A stretch of DNA of 5,796 nucleotides. Source: a bacterium. GTDB lineage: Bacteria; JALSQH01. Under the pieces are notes generated by a model. That model searched no databases. It had not been told where the DNA came from and saw only the letters and a list, made by a program, of their open reading frames with translations. The stretch lies in contig JALSQH010000005.1 in assembly GCA_026985515.1 (NCBI GenBank), positions 1 through 5,796 of the forward strand, given 5' to 3'. Positions 1 to 5,796 of the stretch are shown piece by piece. Position 1 is the stretch's first letter; each line of letters begins with the position of its first letter. Position numbers and translations under genes: made by a program.

Positions 1-1698
1 TATTGATGCAGGTATGGTAATGCTCAACTCGTAAGAATTTACCCAGGAAACCATTCCTTCATTCATAGCATCGTGGGAAATTAACATGTATCTTCCGGCT
101 CCCGTGTACATTTTTTTTGAGAACCTGACCAGTATCTCCCCTTTTTTGAGAATGGTATACTCAGGCGGATCCACTTTTATGGAAGGCAGCCCCTTTCCCG
201 ATGTTAAAAAAAATACTTTCCCTGTACCACCCTCTTCATATTTGAGGACCAGTGAAACCTTTCTAACTGAAGGAAGTGCATGATCAGGCACAAAAATATA
301 TTTTCCATTTCCGGGTCTCAGCAGCACTCCTTCGATCTTTCTCTTACCTGTCGTGATATAGGCCTTTTTCACACTCCTTTTTGAATAGAATTCCAGGGGC
401 AAAAGGGGATTAACCACGGAAGGAACTTTGACCTCAAAAGAAGAAGTTTCAAAGGAAGTTCCTGCTAATCTTCCGGGTTCCAGCCAGGAAGATTTTGAGG
501 TAATGGTAACATGAAATGAATAATCTGTTATATTACCCGCATAATCCTTTATCTGAAGGTAAATTAAATGGGTGCCAGGGGTGGAGGGTACGGGAAAACT
601 CACCATACTGTTGTAATTCAGCCATGGGGAAAGATTCTGATCCGTTATTTTATATCCATACCTCCAGCAGCAAAGAGGAGAAAGTTCATCGGTTACTCTG
701 TCCATGTAAAGATACGCAATGGGGGAAGTTGAGGGTATTTCGTAACCCTTCAAATAAACTGGACCAGCAGGGGGAGATCTATCATAGACGATGTAGCCTT
801 CTCCCGTCTTCGAAACATTACCTGCCATATCGCGGGCAGAAATTATGTACCAGTATCTTCCCTCCTCTGAAACTGGCATATCGTAATAATCCAGAACTTT
901 TACAGACTTCCATGGTCCGAAAAAGCTCTTTTCTCCTGAGAGAAAAGTTATCCTGTATGACGAAAGCATGTAGTTATCCTTCACATCCCGCAGGAAAACC
1001 TGAAGTTTCCTGGAATTTGTAAATGGTTTGCTGTATGGTGGAAACTGGTTGATATAGGCAGTTCCAAATGGAGGTGTTAAATCAAGTATGATGTTATCTG
1101 AAGCTGTGGATCTATTGCCGGCTTCATCTTTGAACTGAACAGTTACAGAATGAACTCCCTCAGAATGTTCTGAAATTTTAACTGTAAAAAATGTAACTGG
1201 TGAAGACCAGTTGCTCCACTCTCCATTATCCACCCTGTATCTCATCCACTTCACTTCTCCATTGTCAAACCACTCAACCTTCACATAGAGAAGAAATTGA
1301 TTTGTGTAGCCCTCATCGTTGTTTATTGTAACGCTACCTGCAGGAGGCTCTGTATCTGGATTCAAGGGATCTGTACCGTTTTTAACCTCCACTCCATCAG
1401 GAATTCCATCTCCATCTGTATCAGGATTGAGGGGATCAGTGCCAAGCTTCTCTTCCTCTTCATCACTCAGTCCATCATTATCATCATCCGTGTCCTCATT
1501 GTCCCCAATACCATCACCATCTGAATCTTTCCACTCCTTCGGGTTATGTGGAAAAGCATCAAGATAATCCGGCACACCATCTCCGTCGCTGTCAATGGTT
1601 TTTTTATTGACCGATTTCTCCTTGTGACATGAATAGAAAACCACCGATGATGTTAAAATAAATGCAAAAATTACAAAGACAGAGGTAAACTTTTTCAT
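1..1698 (-). CDS. Large exported (lipo)protein with TSP3 calcium-binding stalk and Ig-like repeats, C-terminus outside window
   Basis: One uninterrupted frame of 566 codons runs from the ATG at 1698 to the window edge with no stop, so the gene is partial at its 3' end. Residues 1-23 look like a signal peptide: two lysines, a hydrophobic run, then FYSC with Cys24 as a candidate lipidation site (a relaxed lipobox). Residues 36-116 hold Asp-rich DxDGDGxxD units of the thrombospondin type-3 kind, which bind calcium. Three Ig-like repeats follow at about 119-207, 208-308 and 309-399, each ending in a D-x-A-G-N motif (DEAGN 191-195, DMAGN 290-294, DYAGN 385-389). Residues 504-566 ([17 protein letters not shown]) resemble the start of a SbsA-type Big_5 Ig-like domain. 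The vicinal pair Cys343-Cys344 is unusual. No catalytic domain is visible. I infer a surface-anchored structural, adhesive or binding protein; an enzyme domain could lie beyond the edge. The start is chosen because it directly precedes the signal peptide and follows a promoter. Confidence 0.88.
   Translation of the reverse strand, partial: MKKFTSVFVIFAFILTSSVVFYSCHKEKSVNKKTIDSDGDGVPDYLDAFPHNPKEWKDSDGDGIGDNEDTDDDNDGLSDEEEEKLGTDPLNPDTDGDGIPDGVEVKNGTDPLNPDTEPPAGSVTINNDEGYTNQFLLYVKVEWFDNGEVKWMRYRVDNGEWSNWSSPVTFFTVKISEHSEGVHSVTVQFKDEAGNRSTASDNIILDLTPPFGTAYINQFPPYSKPFTNSRKLQVFLRDVKDNYMLSSYRITFLSGEKSFFGPWKSVKVLDYYDMPVSEEGRYWYIISARDMAGNVSKTGEGYIVYDRSPPAGPVYLKGYEIPSTSPIAYLYMDRVTDELSPLCCWRYGYKITDQNLSPWLNYNSMVSFPVPSTPGTHLIYLQIKDYAGNITDYSFHVTITSKSSWLEPGRLAGTSFETSSFEVKVPSVVNPLLPLEFYSKRSVKKAYITTGKRKIEGVLLRPGNGKYIFVPDHALPSVRKVSLVLKYEEGGTGKVFFLTSGKGLPSIKVDPPEYTILKKGEILVRFSKKMYTGAGRYMLISHDAMNEGMVSWVNSYELSITIPASI
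1351..1593 (-). repeat. Thrombospondin type-3 calcium-binding repeats within the surface protein gene
   Basis: This stretch encodes residues 36-116 of the surface protein. Four Asp-rich units are visible: DSDGDGVPD from residue 36, DSDGDGIGD from 58, DDDNDGLSD from 71 and DTDGDGIPD from 93. The peptide GTDPLNPDT occurs twice, at residues 86-94 and 108-116 (nucleotides 1417-1443 and 1351-1377). These copies are 66 bp apart with similar codons, which points to an internal duplication of a 22-residue unit. Such repeats in bacterial surface proteins usually form a rigid calcium-loaded spacer between the membrane anchor and distal domains, which fits their position just after the candidate lipidated cysteine. 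Confidence 0.85.
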
Positions 1699-1706
1699 CG
1701 ATTCAT

Positions 1707-1715
1707 ATTATACCA
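1707..1715 (-). promoter_or_regulatory. Extended -10 promoter for the surface protein gene
   Basis: On the minus strand TGGTATAAT fits the extended -10 consensus TGnTATAAT perfectly. No good -35 box is present: TGTAAA at 1729-1734, 16 bp upstream, matches only half the consensus, and an extended -10 can compensate for that. The -10 box ends 8 nt before the ATG at 1698, so transcription should begin at about the start codon. No Shine-Dalgarno site lies in the gap. The promoter call is inferred from sequence alone. Confidence 0.6.
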
Positions 1716-1728
1716 TATATTCCGAACT

Positions 1729-1791
1729 TTTACACATCCATGAGCCGTAATTAATCCAGTTTACAGGGGCTTGACATAAATTAAGTGTAAA
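1729..1791. promoter_or_regulatory. Repeated TTTACA/TGTAAA elements in the divergent promoter region
   Basis: The 108-bp gap between the two divergent genes holds TTTACAC at 1729-1735, TTTACA at 1760-1765 and the inverted copy GTGTAAA at 1785-1791. The outer two form a perfect 7-bp inverted repeat around a 49-bp interval. The first two are 31 bp apart, close to three helical turns. One copy overlaps the weak -35 position of the minus-strand gene, and another lies between the -35 and -10 boxes of the plus-strand gene, where a repressor could act on both. In A+T-rich DNA such short matches can be chance, so this is only a candidate operator. Confidence 0.2.
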
Positions 1792-1798
1792 GTAAAAT
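1771..1798 (+). promoter_or_regulatory. Sigma-70-type promoter for the diguanylate cyclase-aroF operon
   Basis: A perfect -35 box TTGACA (1771-1776) is followed after 16 bp by TAAAAT (1793-1798), a five-of-six match to the -10 consensus. The -10 box ends 8 nt before the ATG at 1807, so the transcript should start within about 0-3 nt of the start codon. The intervening TCATTAAA has no Shine-Dalgarno character. This promoter probably serves both the cyclase and aroF, since only 12 nt separate those genes. Confidence 0.65.
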
Positions 1799-1806
1799 TC
1801 ATTAAA

Positions 1807-2835
1807 ATGAATAGCAAACTCAGGAAAAAGGCAATTGAGGATCTTCTTCCTTTTATTGAGATAAGCAAGGCACTTACATCAACTCTTAATCCCAGAGAAG
1901 TACTTGAAATCATTATGAAAGAAATAAGTGTACTATTTCAGCCAAAAACATGGTCTCTTCTTCTCATTGATGAAGAAAAGGAGGAACTTCATTTTGAAAT
2001 CGCCATCGGTCCCGAATCAGAAAAATTGAAAAAAATAAAACTAAAAATCGGGGAGGGAATTGCTGGATGGGTTGCAAAATATGGTGAACCTGTTATTACA
2101 AACAACCCTTATGAGGATGAAAGGTTCAATAAAAAAGTTGATGAAATGCTTAATTTTAAAACCCATTCCATAATCGCTGTTCCCCTTAAAAGTAAAGGCA
2201 AAATACTGGGAGTGATAGAGCTGATAAATGAACTTGATGATGGGGAATTTACAAGAGAGGACCTGGTATTGCTTCAGACCTTCAGTGATTTTGCCGCAAT
2301 TGCCATTGAGAATGCCAGATATGTGGAAAAGATAAAGGAACTTACCATTAAGGATGATGTTACGAAACTCTACAATTCAAGGTACCTCCAGGAAGCACTT
2401 GATAAGGAAATAAGCAGGGCAAGGAGACATAACAGGAAACTTTCCCTTATTTTTATCGATATTGACCACTTTAAGAATGTCAATGACACATATGGTCACC
2501 TTGTGGGAAGCAAAGTGCTGGCAGAATTTGGAGATCTTATCCGCTCATCTTTACGGGAAATCGACATACCCACAAGATATGGAGGCGATGAGTATGTGAT
2601 CATTTTACCTGAAACTGACAAAGAGGGTGCAGTTAAGGTTGCTGAAAGATTGAGAAAAAAGCTGAAAGAACACACCTTTCTTGAAAAGGACGGTTATAAC
2701 ATAAAAATAACAGCGAGCTTTGGTATATCAACCTATCCTGATGATGCACTGGAAAAACTCGACCTGCTGAGATTAGCAGACAACGCCATGTACAGGGTAA
2801 AAGAAACAAAAAGAGATGGAATTGCAACAGCGTAA
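1807..2835 (+). CDS. GAF-GGDEF diguanylate cyclase
   Basis: The 342-residue protein should make the second messenger c-di-GMP from two GTP in the cytoplasm; no signal peptide or membrane segment is visible. A GAF sensor domain spans about residues 25-170 and includes IGEGIAGWVAKYGEPV at 81-96. A short helical linker leads to a GGDEF domain at about 178-340. Visible active-site features are the metal-binding Asp218 in FIDIDHFK, Asn226 for guanine contact, and the signature GGDEY at 259-263. The allosteric product-binding I-site RxxD is intact (Arg250-Asp253), five residues before the signature, so feedback inhibition is likely. Two deviations are seen: Tyr for Phe at the end of the signature, and Ser235 where the usual GHxxGD motif has Asp. 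The GAF ligand cannot be predicted. The start is the first ATG after a strong promoter, with no Shine-Dalgarno site. It is the first gene of an operon with aroF. Confidence 0.93.
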   Translation: MNSKLRKKAIEDLLPFIEISKALTSTLNPREVLEIIMKEISVLFQPKTWSLLLIDEEKEELHFEIAIGPESEKLKKIKLKIGEGIAGWVAKYGEPVITNNPYEDERFNKKVDEMLNFKTHSIIAVPLKSKGKILGVIELINELDDGEFTREDLVLLQTFSDFAAIAIENARYVEKIKELTIKDDVTKLYNSRYLQEALDKEISRARRHNRKLSLIFIDIDHFKNVNDTYGHLVGSKVLAEFGDLIRSSLREIDIPTRYGGDEYVIILPETDKEGAVKVAERLRKKLKEHTFLEKDGYNIKITASFGISTYPDDALEKLDLLRLADNAMYRVKETKRDGIATA

Positions 2836-2843
2836 GGGGGTGA
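2834..2843 (+). promoter_or_regulatory. Strong ribosome-binding site of aroF
   Basis: AAGGGGGTGA differs from the ideal AAGGAGGTGA by one base and sits 4 nt before the ATG at 2848. It begins inside the TAA stop codon of the cyclase gene, so the two reading frames are closely linked and aroF is probably translated from the same mRNA. It fixes the aroF start. Confidence 0.85.
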
Positions 2844-2847
2844 AAAA

Positions 2848-3864
2848 ATGATCATAGTTCTGAAGCCAGATGCCACGGAAGAACAGAAGGAAAAACTTAA
2901 AGAGAAAATAAAGGGACTGGGATTTGATATTCACGAATCAACCGGAAAGGAGAGGACTATAATCGGGGTAATAGGGGGAAATGTCAACATTCTTATGGAG
3001 CTCGGAATTGAGACCTACCCAGGAGTGGAAAGGGTAATCAGAGTCCTTAAACCTTACAAGCTGGTGAGCAGGGATTTCCATCCAGAGGATACAATCATTG
3101 ATGTAAATGGGGTTAAAATAGGTGGTGGCCATTTTGCAGTGATTGCCGGGCCATGCTCAGTTGAAAGTGAAAAACAGATTGTGGAAGTTGCAAAGGCTGT
3201 TAAGGAGGCAGGGGCTCACATGCTCCGTGGAGGAGCATTCAAGCCCAGGACATCTCCATACTCCTTCAGAGGCCTTGAGAAAGAGGGTATCAGACTCTTA
3301 CTCCTCGCCAAGAAAGAGACAGGCCTTCCCATAGTAACAGAACTCATGGATCCAAGAGATATTGATCTCTTTGAAGAGGTGGATGTGATTCAGATTGGAA
3401 CAAGAAATATGCAGAACTACAGATTGTTAACTGAGGTGGGGAAACTTGACAAGCCTGTCATTCTGAAAAGAGGTTACGCTGCAACAATCGAAGAATGGCT
3501 CCTTGCAGCTGAGTACATAGCTTCTGAAGGTAACAACAAAATAATACTTTGCGAAAGAGGAATAAGGACTTACGAAACTGCGACACGTAACACAATGGAC
3601 ATCAGTGCCATTCCGTTAGTGAAACAGTTGAGTCATTTACCGGTGATCTCAGATCCTTCCCATGGCACAGGGAGATGGGATTTAGTGGAACCGATGGCTC
3701 TCGCCTCCGTTGCAGCAGGAGCTGACGGATTGATTATAGAAGTTCACAATAATCCCCAGGAAGCTCTCAGCGATGGACCACAGTCACTGAAACCCAAAAG
3801 ATTCAGGGAGCTGATGGAAAAGGTCAGAAAAATAGCACCGGTAGTGGGCAGTGAACTGGTCTAA
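2848..3864 (+). CDS. aroF: 3-deoxy-7-phosphoheptulonate (DAHP) synthase, type I-beta
   Basis: The enzyme condenses phosphoenolpyruvate with erythrose 4-phosphate to DAHP, the first step of the shikimate pathway to aromatic amino acids. Residues 1 to about 70 form the small ferredoxin-like (ACT-like) N-terminal domain, which in the Thermotoga enzyme mediates feedback inhibition by tyrosine and phenylalanine. The TIM barrel follows from about residue 85. Hallmarks are AGPCSVES at 100-107, [18 protein letters not shown] at 126-143, [10 protein letters not shown] at 181-190, ILKRGYAA at 205-212 and SDPSHGTGR at 268-276. The expected metal ligands are Cys103, His272, Glu298 and Asp309, almost the same numbering as I recall for the 338-residue T. 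maritima enzyme. No chorismate mutase domain is fused. The gene follows the cyclase by 12 nt and ends 4 nt inside the convergent nadE gene. The symbol aroF is used for this family; aroA or aroG are also found in annotations. Confidence 0.96.
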   Translation: MIIVLKPDATEEQKEKLKEKIKGLGFDIHESTGKERTIIGVIGGNVNILMELGIETYPGVERVIRVLKPYKLVSRDFHPEDTIIDVNGVKIGGGHFAVIAGPCSVESEKQIVEVAKAVKEAGAHMLRGGAFKPRTSPYSFRGLEKEGIRLLLLAKKETGLPIVTELMDPRDIDLFEEVDVIQIGTRNMQNYRLLTEVGKLDKPVILKRGYAATIEEWLLAAEYIASEGNNKIILCERGIRTYETATRNTMDISAIPLVKQLSHLPVISDPSHGTGRWDLVEPMALASVAAGADGLIIEVHNNPQEALSDGPQSLKPKRFRELMEKVRKIAPVVGSELV

Positions 3865-5591
3865 ATATCTCTGTAGGCATTGGTTATGGGCATTCTTCTA
3901 TCCTTTCCAAAGGCTCTCACAGTTATTTTGATACCGGGGGCACCCTGCCTCCGCTTATATTCATTTCTGTCCACTGTCATTATGACTCTTTTCACAGTTT
4001 CCGGATCGAGACCCTCACCCACTATTTCCTCAAAACTCTTATCCTCCTCTATGTAGGCGACAAGAATCCTGTCAAGAACCTCGTAAGGAGGAAGTGTATC
4101 CTCATCCTTCTGATCAGGTCTCAATTCTGCAGATGGTGGCCTTTCTATAACACTCCTGGGAATAACTTCTCTTCCCTTACTCTCATTAACATACTCGGCA
4201 AGGGCATAAACTCTGGTTTTTAACACATCCTTCAGCACATTAAAACCCCCCACCATATCCCCGTAGAGGGTGCAGTAACCCATACTGAGCTCACTCTTAT
4301 TACCAGTTGATAGCACAAGATATCCAAACTTGTTAGAAAGTGCCATTAAAATAATTCCTCTGATTCTGGCCTGAATATTCTCCTCAGTTATATCCCATCC
4401 CTTTCCCTTAAAGTATGGTTGCAGTTCACTCAGAAAAACATTGAACATATTTTCAATAGGAATTTCATAGAATTCTATGCCCAGATTCTCTGCCAGTTTT
4501 TTTGCGTCAGACTTCGTACCGGTGGAGGTGAATCGAGATGGCATGGAAACTCCCACAACATTTTCTTTTCCCAGAGCATCAACAGCTATCACCGCCGTCA
4601 GGGAAGAATCTATACCACCACTCAGACCAATTATTACCTTTTTAAATCCATTTTTGTGGACATAATCCCTCACTCCCGTAACAAGTGCCCTGTAAATCAT
4701 ACCGGTGGGACTTTCCTTTTTAAATGGCGCATTTTTAACAGGAGGTTTCTTCTCAACTTCAATATCATCAGCCCTGTATAGCTGTACAGACTCCTCTCCG
4801 TTAACACATATAATCTTTCTCCTGCGGGGGTCATGCAATCTTGCTCTGAAGATTTCTCCCACATTGATGTCAACGAGACCAAGATACTCGTCAAAGGCAG
4901 GCAACTCAAGGATGACCCTTCCTCTGGGATCAAAAACAAAACTGTTACCATCAAAAACCAGTTCATCCTGACCACCTACAAGATTGGCATAGGCCAGATA
5001 AACTCCATAGTCACTTGCCCTTGTTGCGAGCATTCTCTTTCTCCTCTCCTCTTTGCCCACCTCATATGGAGAGGAGGAAATGTTAATCAGTAACTGTGCA
5101 TTTCCGGCAAGAGCCTGGTCATAACCAGGACCATGAGGATACCATATATCCTCACATATATTTACTCCCACTTTCACACCATTAAGAGAAAAAACCATGT
5201 TTTCTGTGCCACGTTTGAAGTAGCGATTCTCATCGAAAACACCATAATTGGGTAAAAAAACTTTGCGGTATTTGTAAATTACTCTTCCATTCTGCGCCAC
5301 TGCCGCAGCATTATAAATATCATCTCCATCGTAGTCAACAAAACCTATCACTGCCACGGCATGGCCGATCAGTTCCACTATTTCTTTAAGAGTGTCAAGA
5401 TTTTTTCTGATGAAGTTGGGTTTCAGCAGAAGATCCTCAGGAGGATACCCGGTGACGGCAAGTTCAGGGAATACAACTATATCAGCTCCCTTTTCTTTTG
5501 CCTCTTCATAATACTCCAGAATCAGGTCCCTGTTCTTTTCCAGATCACCAACAGTTGTATTGATCTGGGCAATGGCAATTCTGAGCTTCAT
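3861..5591 (-). CDS. nadE: Glutamine-dependent NAD+ synthetase
   Basis: The cytoplasmic 576-residue enzyme converts deamido-NAD to NAD+ using ATP, the last step of NAD synthesis, with ammonia drawn from glutamine. The N-terminal glutaminase is a nitrilase-fold domain (about 1-270) with the catalytic triad Glu43 (FPEL), Lys110 (YRKVFLP) and Cys146 (NICEDIW). The C-terminal synthetase domain (about 295-576) has the pyrophosphatase P-loop SGGIDSS at 324-330, STGNKSELSMGY at 427-438, and the conserved YGDMVGGFNVLKDV at 443-456. Both halves are complete, so free ammonia should not be required. The start follows a good Shine-Dalgarno site and places the nitrilase motif MKLRIAIAQIN at the N-terminus. 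The ATG overlaps the upstream gene's TGA stop by 4 nt, so the two are probably translationally coupled. The TAG stop overlaps the convergent aroF stop. Confidence 0.97.
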   Translation of the reverse strand: MKLRIAIAQINTTVGDLEKNRDLILEYYEEAKEKGADIVVFPELAVTGYPPEDLLLKPNFIRKNLDTLKEIVELIGHAVAVIGFVDYDGDDIYNAAAVAQNGRVIYKYRKVFLPNYGVFDENRYFKRGTENMVFSLNGVKVGVNICEDIWYPHGPGYDQALAGNAQLLINISSSPYEVGKEERRKRMLATRASDYGVYLAYANLVGGQDELVFDGNSFVFDPRGRVILELPAFDEYLGLVDINVGEIFRARLHDPRRRKIICVNGEESVQLYRADDIEVEKKPPVKNAPFKKESPTGMIYRALVTGVRDYVHKNGFKKVIIGLSGGIDSSLTAVIAVDALGKENVVGVSMPSRFTSTGTKSDAKKLAENLGIEFYEIPIENMFNVFLSELQPYFKGKGWDITEENIQARIRGIILMALSNKFGYLVLSTGNKSELSMGYCTLYGDMVGGFNVLKDVLKTRVYALAEYVNESKGREVIPRSVIERPPSAELRPDQKDEDTLPPYEVLDRILVAYIEEDKSFEEIVGEGLDPETVKRVIMTVDRNEYKRRQGAPGIKITVRAFGKDRRMPITNAYRDI

Positions 5592-5796
5592 AACTCCTCC
5601 AGCAGAAAGGTTTCAAAAGTCTTGCTAATGGTCACAGTAAAGTTTCCATTACCTGTTCCAAAGTCGTTCAACTTTTCCTCTCTTCCATTTATCCTATAAA
5701 TTTTGAATGTTCCTTCCAAAGAAGTTGATAAATTTACCTTCACACCATTGAGTTGCAGGGGATTGTACAATCTGACCACATAACCCCTGTGAAAAC
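5588..5796 (-). CDS. C-terminal end of a possible GH38-type alpha-mannosidase, 5' end outside window
   Basis: The frame is open from the right edge through about 68 codons to a TGA at 5588-5590. A GTG lies at 5779, but the frame continues upstream of it as FHRGY, so the gene most likely starts beyond the window. The visible residues read RGYVVRLYNP, then alternating beta-strand-like segments, and end in FTVTISKTFETFLLEEL. The RLYNP motif followed by short strands, and an ending in which a Thr precedes a final hydrophobic strand, recall the C-terminal beta-sandwich of glycoside hydrolase family 38 alpha-mannosidases. No catalytic residue is in view, so the family call is tentative; another carbohydrate-active enzyme with a C-terminal beta domain is possible. 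Its stop overlaps the nadE start as ATGA, which implies one operon. Confidence 0.5.
   Translation of the reverse strand, partial: FHRGYVVRLYNPLQLNGVKVNLSTSLEGTFKIYRINGREEKLNDFGTGNGNFTVTISKTFETFLLEEL
5594..5600 (-). promoter_or_regulatory. Ribosome-binding site of nadE
   Basis: On the minus strand GGAGGAG lies 2 nt before the ATG at 5591, with the GGAGG core ending 4 nt from it. It sits within the last codons of the upstream gene, so nadE has its own initiation signal as well as the 4-nt stop-start overlap. It supports the chosen nadE start. Confidence 0.8.

Noticed and set aside
86-283. 65-codon plus-strand frame
   Set aside because: It is antisense to the Big_5-like region of the surface-protein gene, with no ribosome-binding site or recognisable product.
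516-1022. 168-codon open frame on the plus strand
   Set aside because: It lies wholly antisense to the surface-protein gene, whose frame is continuous and rich in recognisable Ig-like motifs. The product is low in recognisable motifs and has no ribosome-binding site.
1297-1567. Two overlapping plus-strand frames, one rich in Ser/Pro, the other in Ile/Val
   Set aside because: They are the complement of the Asp-rich TSP3 codons; GAT repeats read as ATC/TCA on the other strand give Ile- or Ser-rich shadows.
4419-4781. 120-codon open frame on the plus strand
   Set aside because: It is antisense to the middle of nadE, including its conserved P-loop region, so it is a shadow without its own start signal.
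4697-5093. Several 86-92-codon frames on both strands
   Set aside because: All fall within nadE in other frames, have no domain signature, and overlap one another.
5361-5699. 112-codon plus-strand frame across the nadE start
   Set aside because: It is antisense to both nadE and the upstream gene end, and its composition is that of a shadow frame.
5588-5779. A complete 63-residue small protein starting at GTG 5779
   Set aside because: The frame stays open upstream of the GTG to the window edge and continues with residues that fit the same beta-domain motif, so a truncated larger gene is more likely.
1-5796. Mobile element, CRISPR array, tRNA/rRNA or riboswitch
   Set aside because: No spaced direct repeats, terminal inverted repeats, transposase motifs or structured leader were seen. 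Coding genes fill all but about 120 bases of the window.

Overview
This window is bacterial chromosomal sequence: tightly packed genes, short intergenic gaps, Shine-Dalgarno sites at internal operon genes, and a diguanylate cyclase. A candidate lipoprotein suggests a cell with an exposed envelope. Base composition is moderately A+T-rich by eye. The aroF product has the length (338 aa) and type of the Thermotoga maritima enzyme, and nadE is of the long glutamine-dependent kind. Together these suit a deep-branching or uncultured lineage, but the phylum cannot be fixed from this sequence. No transposase, CRISPR array, tRNA, rRNA or phage gene is visible.

Layout: (1) Positions 1-1698, minus strand, hold the first 566 codons of a large exported protein that runs off the left edge. 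It has a candidate lipoprotein signal, a calcium-binding thrombospondin type-3 stalk, three Ig-like repeats and the start of a further Ig-like domain. (2) Positions 1699-1806 are a divergent promoter region with one promoter facing each way. Both put the -10 box exactly 8 nt from the start codon, and neither gene has a Shine-Dalgarno site, so both mRNAs are probably leaderless. (3) Positions 1807-3864, plus strand, are a two-gene operon: a GAF-GGDEF diguanylate cyclase, then a 12-nt gap containing a strong ribosome-binding site, then a type I-beta DAHP synthase (first step of the shikimate pathway). (4) Positions 3861-5796, minus strand, hold nadE (glutamine-dependent NAD+ synthetase). It converges on aroF with stop codons overlapping by 4 nt. 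Its start overlaps by 4 nt (ATGA) the end of an upstream gene whose visible C-terminus resembles the end of a GH38-type alpha-mannosidase.

The genes do not form one pathway. aroF and nadE are housekeeping biosynthesis, the cyclase is second-messenger signalling, and the left-hand gene is an envelope or surface protein. I see no convincing undescribed system. The most interesting signals are the paired leaderless promoters, the cyclase-aroF operon, the terminator-free overlap of convergent genes, and a non-canonical residue in the GGDEF active site.
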